From the NCBI GenBank assembly GCA_041687295.1, contig JAWLCG010000222.1, positions 1-8,519 of the forward strand: DNA of 8,519 nt. The letters are read 5' to 3'. The DNA comes from JAWLCG01 sp041687295. Its GTDB lineage: Bacteria; Planctomycetota; Phycisphaerae; SM23-33; FEN-1343. Under the pieces are notes generated by a model. The model did no database searches, was not told where the DNA came from, and worked only from the letters and a program-made list of their open reading frames with translations. The translations under genes and the position numbers were made by a program. Positions 1 to 6,357 of this stretch are shown one piece after another. The first letter of the stretch is position 1; every line of letters starts with the position of its first letter.

Positions 1-118
1 CCTTGGCGCCATGCCGCGCCGCCGCGATGGCGGCAGCGCAGCCGGCCGAGCCGCCGCCGCAGACCAGCACGTCCCACTCGCCCAGCACCGGCACGTCGCG
101 GGCGGGCTCGCGGTACAT
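1..118 (-). CDS. FAD-dependent oxidoreductase C, N-terminus only (3'-partial)
   Basis: Only the first 39 residues lie in the window; the gene runs off the left edge. They begin MYREPARDVPVLGEWDVLVC and continue with the loop GGGSAG (21-26) and a helix ending ARHGAK, the start of a Rossmann FAD-binding fold. Over the 32 residues from R7 on, I count 26 identities with residues 12-43 of oxidoreductase B, so the two are paralogues. The ATG at 118 has a moderate AAAGAG site (126-131) seven bases upstream and follows the sialidase-like gene by 23 bases, so it is probably in the same operon. Whether the rest of the gene is intact cannot be seen. Confidence 0.8.
   Translation of the reverse strand, partial: MYREPARDVPVLGEWDVLVCGGGSAGCAAAIAAARHGAK
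50..73. repeat. 24-base exact repeat, copy 1 (in oxidoreductase C)
   Basis: This stretch is identical to 3144-3167. It encodes the DVLVCGGG strand and loop of the FAD-binding fold. Lesser similarity extends to about position 11 on the left. It is best read as shared ancestry of two genes under strong constraint, not as a mobile or recombination element. Confidence 0.7.
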
Positions 119-141
119 GGACGAACTCTTTGCTGTGTTGC

Positions 142-1755
142 TCACGCAATGTCCTCCGGGTCGATGTGGCAGCCCACCAGATGGCTCTTGCCCTGCGGGT
201 CGCCGAGGTTGGTGTAATCCACGAAGAGGATCCGCCCGTCGCGGCCCGCCAACTCCAGCCAGGACGAGTAGCCGTGGTCGGGCCAGGGCTTGTTGGGCTC
301 GGGGCGGTTGGGGTGGATCTGGATCAGCCGCGTGCGCTGGTAGTGGTCGGGCAGCTGGCCGTCGGCGGCCCGCCAGAACCAGGCGAAGTCGCTGAGCGTC
401 CGGTTGTGCACCCGGTAGCCGACGCTGCGCCACCAGCTTCGGCCTTGCTCGCCGGCCTGGCCGAACTGCGTGCGACTCATCGGGTCGCCGCCGTGGAAGT
501 CCTGCACGCCGGCGCTGTTGTCCCAGTGCACCCGGCCCTGGATGAGCACCTGCCCATCCACCGCCACCTGCAGCAGCCCGCCGCGATGGCTGATCGCCAC
601 GCGGCGGTAGCCGGTCATGTCGACGGGCTTGTGGTCGTCGACGCGGTCGCCGATGGCGATCCAGTTGGGCGCGATCCGCAGCACCGTCGAGCGCGGGCCG
701 ATGCCGATGTGCGTCAGCGACAGCAGCGCCACCGCCTGATCGGCCGGGCCCTCGACCCTCAGCTCGGCCTGGAAGTATACCTCGCTGCGGCTGGACTCGG
801 GCGGCAGCAGCGTGTAGCGACACTCCAGGTCGGGCCCGTTGGTGATCAGCAGGGCATCGCCCTCGAGCTTCGCGTCGTGCTCGATGCGCGGGCCGCCCAG
901 GGCGTAAGTGCCGGCCTCGGCCCGCAGGTCGCCGACCCAGGCGTAGGTGCCCAGCCCGCCGTTGACGTGCCGGCCGGTGACCATCACCCGCCCGTCGCGC
1001 AGCAGCTTGCCGTAGGGCCGGTGAAACGCGAATGGCAGCGGGGCCGGCGTGGTCCAGCTTCGGCCGCCATCGCGGCTGAAGACGACGTAGCTCGGGATGC
1101 CGCCCGAGTGGTTTTCACGCACCACCAGGGCCAGCTCGTCGCCGTCCAGCACAATCAGGCCGCCCTCGCAGAAGCGGTGGTAGCCGTCGTGGGCGGCGAT
1201 CGCATGGCGGTACCAGGTCTGGCCCCCGTCGTCCGAGCAGCTCAGGATGTCGGCGTAGCACTGGCTCTCGGTGAGCATCATGTGGCTGCACACGGCCAGC
1301 CGCCCGTCCGGCAGGTCCATCATGCGGTCGGGCTCGAAGCCCTCGATGCCCGTCACCTGCGGGCCGGTCCAGGTCTCCCCGCCGTCGCGGCTCCACCACG
1401 CCCAGTTGCCGCTGGGCTGGGTCTGGTGGAAGTGGCCGTAGTCGTCGTGGTCGCACAGCACGACCAGCCGGCCGTCCCGCAGCAGGCTCAGCCGCGGCGT
1501 CACCAGCCGCTCGTCGCCCGCCCGCAGATCGGCCCGGCCAGGCTCGGCGAGCTTGAACCACGTAAGCCCCTCGTCGTCGCTGGCCAGGACGGTGAGGACC
1601 TGCGTCTCCTGGGCCCAGTGCTGATCGGTGTCGCTATAGACCAGCAGCAGCCGCCCGGAAGGCAGCTGGACCATGTCGGGGTTCTTGGTGAACCGGTCGG
1701 GGCTGCGCCAGACCTCGAAGACCTTGTGGCTGACCGAACGGGGATGCACGTGCAT
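142..1755 (-). CDS. Sialidase-like Asp-box (BNR) protein with probable inserted concanavalin-like domain
   Basis: This 537-residue protein has a sialidase-type beta-propeller. Four Asp boxes of the S-x-D-x-G-x-T/S-W type are visible: SDDEGLTW (59-66), SRDGGETW (122-129), SDDGGQTW (174-181) and SRDGGRSW (227-234). Each is preceded by a strand such as LPSGRLLLVY or LLRDGRVMVT. CEGGLIVLDGDELALVVREN (196-215) resembles the conserved centre of BNR_2/GH33-like domains, with E197 and R213 as possible active residues. Residues about 290-450 lack Asp boxes and look beta-rich, like a LamG/concanavalin insert; the last part (GYSSWLELAGRDGRILFVDY, 495-514) returns to propeller-type sequence. The usual first catalytic arginine in an R-I-P motif is not seen: the equivalent place reads KNPD (24-27). 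No signal peptide is present. It may therefore be a glycosidase other than a sialidase, or a binding protein. The start at 1755 has a strong ribosome binding site. Confidence 0.85.
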   Translation of the reverse strand: MHVHPRSVSHKVFEVWRSPDRFTKNPDMVQLPSGRLLLVYSDTDQHWAQETQVLTVLASDDEGLTWFKLAEPGRADLRAGDERLVTPRLSLLRDGRLVVLCDHDDYGHFHQTQPSGNWAWWSRDGGETWTGPQVTGIEGFEPDRMMDLPDGRLAVCSHMMLTESQCYADILSCSDDGGQTWYRHAIAAHDGYHRFCEGGLIVLDGDELALVVRENHSGGIPSYVVFSRDGGRSWTTPAPLPFAFHRPYGKLLRDGRVMVTGRHVNGGLGTYAWVGDLRAEAGTYALGGPRIEHDAKLEGDALLITNGPDLECRYTLLPPESSRSEVYFQAELRVEGPADQAVALLSLTHIGIGPRSTVLRIAPNWIAIGDRVDDHKPVDMTGYRRVAISHRGGLLQVAVDGQVLIQGRVHWDNSAGVQDFHGGDPMSRTQFGQAGEQGRSWWRSVGYRVHNRTLSDFAWFWRAADGQLPDHYQRTRLIQIHPNRPEPNKPWPDHGYSSWLELAGRDGRILFVDYTNLGDPQGKSHLVGCHIDPEDIA

Positions 1756-1759
1756 GGGC

Positions 1760-1765
1760 TCTCCT
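1760..1765 (-). promoter_or_regulatory. Ribosome binding site that sets the sialidase-like gene start
   Basis: AGGAGA stands close to the ATG at 1755, with the AGGAG core five bases away. It decides the start against the much longer open frame that begins at 2013 inside the oxidoreductase B gene. Confidence 0.75.
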
Positions 1766-1793
1766 GCCAGGGTTGAGTCTCGGGGCTTGGGGG

Positions 1794-3227
1794 CTATCGC
1801 GAGGCCATCGGCAGATCGCGCAGCACATCGAAGGCCGGCTCGACGTCGCGGTCGCGGGCGAGTTGCTCGACTACGGTCTTCGGGTCCAGCTCGCGCGGGG
1901 TCGCGCCCGCGCGGAGGCTCAGCGCCGCCGTCACGCCGGCGGCCTGGCCGGTGGCCATGCAGGTCTGCTGGATCCGCAGGCTCGATTCGGCGAGATGGCT
2001 GGCCGAGAGGCATCGCCCGGCCATCAGCAGGTTGTCCACGCCCTGGGCGACGACGGCGCCGTAGGGGATGTCGAAGTAGTCGCCCTCGCGCAGCTTCTGC
2101 ATGCGGACCTTGGCGGCGTCGGAGGTGTCGTCCACGGCCGGGGCGCTGTAGCTTTCGGCCGGCCAGACGTCAAGGTCCCAACTGCTGCGGGCGATGGCGT
2201 CGGGGCGCTTGCGGAACTCGATCGCGTCGGCGTCGGTGACGGCGTCGAGCCCCCGCACGCGCCGGCTGGAGCGGACGCCGAGGTGCGCCGAGGTATCCAG
2301 CAGGTACGCCTGCTCAAAGCCGGGCATGAACCGCCGGTAGGCCTCGGCGCCCTGGCGGGCCTGCTCGCGGCCCTCCCGCTCGGCACGGGTGAAGTCCCAC
2401 GGGTCGAGCGGATCGACCTTCAGGACACGGCTGAGCACGCTCAGCAGCTCCCGCCGCCGCTCGGGCAGGGCCCAGTTCCAGCCGCCGGCGTAGTTTCGCC
2501 AGCGGTTGAGCTCCGTCAGCACCGGCGCGTCGAACTCGCCCCGCTCGATGGCGGCCGACAGCTCGGCCACCGCCTGGGCGATCGCCTCCTTGTCAGGCCA
2601 GTTGGCTGGCCGCTGGACGCCCCCCATGCGAAAGACCTTCGTGCACGCCATCGCGTAGCGGTTCCGGCCATCGCCCTGGTCCCAAGGCACGCCGGCGTGG
2701 TGACAGACGATGCCGTCGCCCGTGGTGTCGATGATCCGCCGGGCGCGAATCGCCCCGGTGCCGGCCTTGGTTTCCAGGATCACCGTCGTGGCTGCGCCGT
2801 CCTCGACCAGGCAGCCCGACACGTGCGCGTGGTGCAGTAGCCGCACGCCGGCCGCGGTGACGATCTCGTCCCACACGAACTTTACGGCCTCGGGGTCCAC
2901 GGCGCTGCGGATCTGCGGGCGACGGCCGGGCGCCACGGTCCTGCTCATGGGGCGCATCGCGTCCCGCGCGATCAGCCGGCGCGCGTACTCGTGCCAGATG
3001 CCCTGGAAGTCCACGCCGTTGGTGGACAACACCACCACGACGAGCTGCGCCACCGTCGCCCCGCCGAGATGGCCGTCGCGCTCGATCAGCAGCGTGTCGG
3101 CCCCATGGCGGGCCGCCGCCGTGGCGGCCGCACAGCCGGCCGGGCCGCCGCCGCAGACCAGCACGTCAACATCCGCGAGCACGGGCACCTGGCGGGCGGG
3201 CGCCTGAACGGTTGGTATCGTCGCCAT
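1794..3227 (-). CDS. FAD-dependent oxidoreductase B (FAD_oxidored family)
   Basis: This 477-residue flavoprotein is of the same broad family as oxidoreductase A. The Rossmann fold has VCGGGPAG (24-31), E49 and LGG (54-56). The FAD-contact block IDTTGDG (166-172) leads into HHAGVPW. The C-terminal part has MAGRCLSASHLAESS (402-416) and GQAAG (427-431). The block LGVRSSRRVRG (316-326) parallels MGMRESSRIRG of oxidoreductase A and may line the flavin or substrate site. No signal peptide is present. The ATG at 3227 is chosen over the GTG at 3245 because AAGGAG stands seven bases upstream of it. The first 40 residues are close to those of oxidoreductase C just downstream, which points to a duplicated gene. 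The middle (about 185-310) is rich in charged residues and Trp and is probably the substrate domain. The reaction is unknown; oxidation of a sugar or sugar-derived alcohol would fit the neighbours. Confidence 0.9.
   Translation of the reverse strand: MATIPTVQAPARQVPVLADVDVLVCGGGPAGCAAATAAARHGADTLLIERDGHLGGATVAQLVVVVLSTNGVDFQGIWHEYARRLIARDAMRPMSRTVAPGRRPQIRSAVDPEAVKFVWDEIVTAAGVRLLHHAHVSGCLVEDGAATTVILETKAGTGAIRARRIIDTTGDGIVCHHAGVPWDQGDGRNRYAMACTKVFRMGGVQRPANWPDKEAIAQAVAELSAAIERGEFDAPVLTELNRWRNYAGGWNWALPERRRELLSVLSRVLKVDPLDPWDFTRAEREGREQARQGAEAYRRFMPGFEQAYLLDTSAHLGVRSSRRVRGLDAVTDADAIEFRKRPDAIARSSWDLDVWPAESYSAPAVDDTSDAAKVRMQKLREGDYFDIPYGAVVAQGVDNLLMAGRCLSASHLAESSLRIQQTCMATGQAAGVTAALSLRAGATPRELDPKTVVEQLARDRDVEPAFDVLRDLPMASR
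3144..3167. repeat. 24-base exact repeat, copy 2 (in oxidoreductase B)
   Basis: This is the partner of 50-73 in the same orientation, 3094 bases away. Homologous exchange between the two copies would delete or duplicate the sialidase-like gene, but there is no sign that this has happened. Confidence 0.7.
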
Positions 3228-3234
3228 ACGCGGT

Positions 3235-3240
3235 CTCCTT
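3235..3240 (-). promoter_or_regulatory. Ribosome binding site that sets the oxidoreductase B start
   Basis: AAGGAG is a full-strength site seven bases before the ATG at 3227. It lies inside the longer reading frame that would begin at GTG 3245, so it argues for the ATG as the real start. Confidence 0.8.
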
Positions 3241-3257
3241 GTCACAATCCGTGTGCG

Positions 3258-4730
3258 CTACGCAAACGGCCTCTCGGGCGTCGCCTGCTTGTAGCCGGTA
3301 CTGAAAAGTCCTTCGAAGGCATGGGCGGCATCCTCCCGCCAGGGGCGCTTGAGCCACTGGGGGCCCCGGAACACATCCTTCGTCTGCCGCTGCCAGTCCA
3401 GCAGGCGGTCGTGCAACCCGTTGCGGATCGAGGCCAGGGAGGCATCGTCGATCCGGTTGTGGCGTTCCAGCGGGTCCTCCTGCAGATCGTAGAGTTCGTC
3501 GGTGTCGAACAGGTTGATGCTCAGCTTCCATCGATCCGTGCGGATGCAGCGGATCGGGAAGAACCCCTCATCCTGATCCTGCGGCATGCCGAAGCGGTTG
3601 TACTCCATGAAGACCGCACCGCGCTCGTCCGCCGCTTCGCCGTGGAGCGTAGGTAGCAATGACCGGCCATGGTAATCGGGGTCGGTAGCGGGCGTGGGCG
3701 GGGCGACGCCAGCCAGGTCCAGCATCGTCGCGAACAGGTCCACGCCGCTGACCAGCCCTGCCTCACGACCTCCCGGCCGGGTGATGCCGGGGGCGTCGAT
3801 GATCAGCGGCACCGCGCAGGTCAGGTCGTACATGGTCGGCCCCTTGGCACAGAGCCCGAACGAGCCGAGGTGGTCGCCATGGTCGCTGGTGTAGAGGATG
3901 ACCGTGTCGGGGGGCATGTGCTCGCGCACGGCGTCTACCACGCGGCCGATCTCATGGTCCACGTAGCTGTTGCAGTTGTAGTAGTACTGGTAGTAGCGAG
4001 GCAGGTCGTCGGAGTCAGGACGGCTGGTGCGGAGAAACGCGCTGTACTCCTGCTGGATGCGAGGCTTGCCCTCCAGCGAATCGTGCAGGGTCGGCGGGCG
4101 GTGGATATCGGCGTGGCTGAAGTGGTCCCGGAACGGCGGCGGGCAGATGTAGGGGCCGTGGGGCTCGTCGAACTCTACGGCCAGCAGCAGCGGCCGGCCG
4201 GTGTAGTCGTGGTTCCGCATGGCCCGGATCGCCCGACCGGCCACCCGATGCGCGAAGCAGTACTCGATGTCATCGTGGCCGCGATTCCAGTTGCCGAAGC
4301 GTCTGGGTTCCAGCCCATCGTCGCCGACCTCGGCATGGAACCGGGCCAGGTCATACCACTCCTCCTGGAAACCCCCGCCGGGTTCGCCTGCCCCGTCGTA
4401 GCCGCCGCCTTCGAGGTGCCACTTGCCGTAGTGGCGTGCGGCGTACCCGGACTCCGTGAGGATCTCCGCGAGCATCCGCACCTCACGCAGCGTGCTCTGG
4501 TTGTTGGTCCACGCGCCGGTGCGGTTGGGGGGCAGCCCCGTGTACCAACTTGCACGGGCGGGCGTGCAGACGGGGGCTGTGCAGAACGCATTCTCAAACA
4601 GGACCCCGGACCGGGCCAGTCGCTCGAGATGTGGCGTCTGCACGCCCGGCCGATCGACATAGGCCGAGCACATATCCCGCCCCATCGTGTCAGTGGTGAT
4701 GAAGACGATTGAGGGTGTTGCGGTCACCAT
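3258..4730 (-). CDS. Type I sulfatase B (formylglycine-dependent, CTPAR)
   Basis: This 490-residue protein is a second S1-type sulfatase from a clearly different subfamily than sulfatase A. The modification site is C55 in CTPARASWYTG (55-65), with R59; alanine replaces the usual serine, which keeps the C-x-P-x-R core. Active-site candidates are D14, K103 and H105 (YGKWHL), H191 (DEPHGPY), D283-H284 (SDHGDHLG) and K296 (AKGP). The residue after D14 is threonine rather than Asp, Gln or Asn. The C-terminal DELYDLQEDPLERHN (411-425) is followed by a tail with VFRGPQWLKRPWR (453-465), a feature I associate with a group of PVC-type sulfatases. The protein starts with MVTATPSIVFITTD, so it has no signal peptide. 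It follows sulfatase A by 63 bases and precedes oxidoreductase B by 30. Two sulfatases together suggest two differently placed sulfate groups or successive steps. Confidence 0.92.
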   Translation of the reverse strand: MVTATPSIVFITTDTMGRDMCSAYVDRPGVQTPHLERLARSGVLFENAFCTAPVCTPARASWYTGLPPNRTGAWTNNQSTLREVRMLAEILTESGYAARHYGKWHLEGGGYDGAGEPGGGFQEEWYDLARFHAEVGDDGLEPRRFGNWNRGHDDIEYCFAHRVAGRAIRAMRNHDYTGRPLLLAVEFDEPHGPYICPPPFRDHFSHADIHRPPTLHDSLEGKPRIQQEYSAFLRTSRPDSDDLPRYYQYYYNCNSYVDHEIGRVVDAVREHMPPDTVILYTSDHGDHLGSFGLCAKGPTMYDLTCAVPLIIDAPGITRPGGREAGLVSGVDLFATMLDLAGVAPPTPATDPDYHGRSLLPTLHGEAADERGAVFMEYNRFGMPQDQDEGFFPIRCIRTDRWKLSINLFDTDELYDLQEDPLERHNRIDDASLASIRNGLHDRLLDWQRQTKDVFRGPQWLKRPWREDAAHAFEGLFSTGYKQATPERPFA

Positions 4731-4739
4731 GGAGCCTTT
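4731..4739 (-). promoter_or_regulatory. Ribosome binding site of sulfatase B
   Basis: AAAGG (4735-4739) stands four bases before the ATG at 4730. The spacing is short but the site supports this start. The 63-base gap to the previous gene has only a weak GGCC-N4-GGCC hairpin (4769-4780) without a T-run. Confidence 0.5.
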
Positions 4740-4793
4740 CTTAAGATCCCAATCCGCCCAACCGAGTCGGCCCGCAGGCCTTGGCGTCGCGTC

Positions 4794-6257
4794 TCAGAAC
4801 CGTCCGATCAGGGCTGGGCCAGGGTCCTGCGACTGGACGGTCAGGTCGAAGCTGCGGCGGATCATGCGGTCGCGCACCTCGCGGGCTGACGGGGTGTCCC
4901 ACAGATTGTCGAACTCGTTCGGGCCCGCCTGCAGATCGTAGAGTTCGCCGTACTCGCAGCCGTGGTAGACCACCAGCTTGTGCCGCTCGTCGCGCAGCAT
5001 GGTCGCCCAGCAGGAGCGGTGGCGATGCGGCTCGTGGGGGGCGAACATGTTCAGCGTGTCGTAGTACTCGCAGCGGACGTAGTCGCGCACCGGCCGGGGC
5101 GAAGACATATCGGCGTCCAGAACTCCCAGCAGGCTCTGGCCGTGGGTCCAGGGCAGGGGCACGTCGGCCAGTTCGGCCAGTGTCGGGGCCAGGTCGGTCA
5201 ACTCGACGAGCCCCTCGTGGCGCCGCCCGGCGGCGAATCGGCCGGGCCAGGCGAGGATCAGCGGCACGCGGACCAACGGCTCATAGAAGCGGCAGCCCTT
5301 GGCCTGCAGGCCGTGGTCGCCGAGCATCTCGCCGTGGTCGCTGGTGAAGATCACGACGGTGTTGTCCCGCTGGCCCGTGGCGTCCAGCGCGTCGAGCATC
5401 CGCCCCACCTGCTCATCGATCAGGCTGACCATGCCGTAGTAGCGGGCGCGCATGCGCTGGTGTCGCTCACCCGGCGGTTCGGGCGCAGCCTGGAAGTAGA
5501 AGTCGCCCAGCCGCTGCTGCACGGCCAGGTCGCTCTCGCGATAGAGCGGCCGGGCAAGCCGGTCGGGATCATAGCGAGCCGCCCAGGCGTCGGGCGCGTC
5601 GAAGGGCGGATGGGGATCGAAGATGTTCACGCTCATCAGCCAGGGCTGGCCGGAGCGTGGCTGGCGGAGAAACTCGATCGCCTTCTCGGCGCACCACGCC
5701 GTCTGATGCAGATGGGTCGGCGCATCGGGGCGGTACGACCGGCCAGCCTGGCGAGGACTCGTGTCGGGCGGGGCGTCGAAGAGCGTGGCCGGGTCCACGC
5801 CCTGGGCCTCCAGCCACTCCAGGTAGGCATTCCCCCGCCGGTATCCCTGGCTGGGCGAGTTGCTGTAGTGGAAGACGCGGTAGCCGTCCTCGACCCGCGG
5901 CTCGACGCCCTGCCACGCCGAGCACAGATGCAGCTTGCCCGCCAGACCGCAGTCGTAGCCCGCCTCGGCCAGGCGGCTGGTGATCAGCCGGACCCGCTCA
6001 TTGGCCCCGAAGTAGGCGGCCCCGTTGCGGTTGGCGTGGACCGCGCTGGGGTACAGGCCGGTCAGGAAGCTCGCCCGGCTGGGCGTGCAGATGGGGCTCT
6101 GGCAGTAGCAGTGCGTAAAGGCCGTGCCCGCCTCGCAGAGCCGGTCGAGATTGGGCGTGTGCACGTGCGCGTGGCCCAGGGCCCCCACCGTGTCGTACCG
6201 CTGCTGATCGGTGCAGATCCACAGGATGTTGGGCCTTTGGCCCTGAAGGTCAGCCAT
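4794..6257 (-). CDS. Type I sulfatase A (formylglycine-dependent, CTPSR)
   Basis: This 487-residue protein belongs to the alkaline-phosphatase-like S1 sulfatases, which hydrolyse sulfate esters with a formylglycine residue and a calcium ion. The formylglycine site is C57 in CTPSRASFLTG (57-67), with R61 in place. Probable metal ligands are D17-Q18 (CTDQQ) and D307-H308 in SDHGEMLGDHG. K108 and H110 (AGKLH), H216 (DPHPPF) and K320 (QAKG) fit the other active-site positions. The C-terminal signature ELYDLQAGPNEFDNLW (438-453) is typical of the family. The frame stays open to 6443, but the extra 62 residues are low-complexity and unlike a sulfatase, while MADLQGQRPNILW gives the normal N-terminus, so I place the start at ATG 6257. 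The ribosome binding site is weak. No signal peptide is visible. It could act on a sugar sulfate or another ester; a phosphoesterase activity is possible but less likely. Confidence 0.92.
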   Translation of the reverse strand: MADLQGQRPNILWICTDQQRYDTVGALGHAHVHTPNLDRLCEAGTAFTHCYCQSPICTPSRASFLTGLYPSAVHANRNGAAYFGANERVRLITSRLAEAGYDCGLAGKLHLCSAWQGVEPRVEDGYRVFHYSNSPSQGYRRGNAYLEWLEAQGVDPATLFDAPPDTSPRQAGRSYRPDAPTHLHQTAWCAEKAIEFLRQPRSGQPWLMSVNIFDPHPPFDAPDAWAARYDPDRLARPLYRESDLAVQQRLGDFYFQAAPEPPGERHQRMRARYYGMVSLIDEQVGRMLDALDATGQRDNTVVIFTSDHGEMLGDHGLQAKGCRFYEPLVRVPLILAWPGRFAAGRRHEGLVELTDLAPTLAELADVPLPWTHGQSLLGVLDADMSSPRPVRDYVRCEYYDTLNMFAPHEPHRHRSCWATMLRDERHKLVVYHGCEYGELYDLQAGPNEFDNLWDTPSAREVRDRMIRRSFDLTVQSQDPGPALIGRF

Positions 6258-6357
6258 TGGGGTCACTTTCTCAAGACGGCTCGCGTATAGGTCCGGGACC
6301 AACGGCCATGTGCGGCCGTATTCATCCGGGCCGTCACAGGCTCGGCCGCTCGCCGCG
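6258..6357 (-). promoter_or_regulatory. Intergenic region with two small hairpins
   Basis: This 100-base gap lies between oxidoreductase A and sulfatase A. On the transcribed strand it holds a 6-base stem with 6-base loop (ACGGCC/GGCCGT, 6302-6319), followed by the near-perfect palindrome GGTCC-C-GGACC (6290-6300). Neither is followed by a T-run, so this is not a standard intrinsic terminator. They could mark an mRNA processing or stabilising site, or be chance. A TATACG at 6284-6289 has no partner -35 box. Confidence 0.25.

Noticed and set aside
130..1776. 548-codon open frame on the plus strand opposite the sialidase-like gene
   Set aside because: It is a shadow frame created by high GC and codon bias; it has no recognisable fold, and the minus strand encodes clear Asp boxes.
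1756..2013. Upstream extension of the sialidase-like gene to 2013
   Set aside because: It would overlap oxidoreductase B by over 200 bases; the extra residues are Arg/Pro-rich, and AGGAG stands just before the ATG at 1755.
3669..4712. 347-codon open frame on the plus strand, and similar frames at 1773-2840 and 4962-6290
   Set aside because: They are antisense shadows of sulfatase and oxidoreductase genes with intact catalytic motifs.
4769..4780. GGCC-N4-GGCC hairpin as terminator between the sulfatases
   Set aside because: The stem is four bases with no T-run and is expected by chance at this GC content.
6284..6289. TATACG as a -10 promoter box for sulfatase A
   Set aside because: There is no fitting -35 sequence at 16-18 bases, and one hexamer is not enough evidence.
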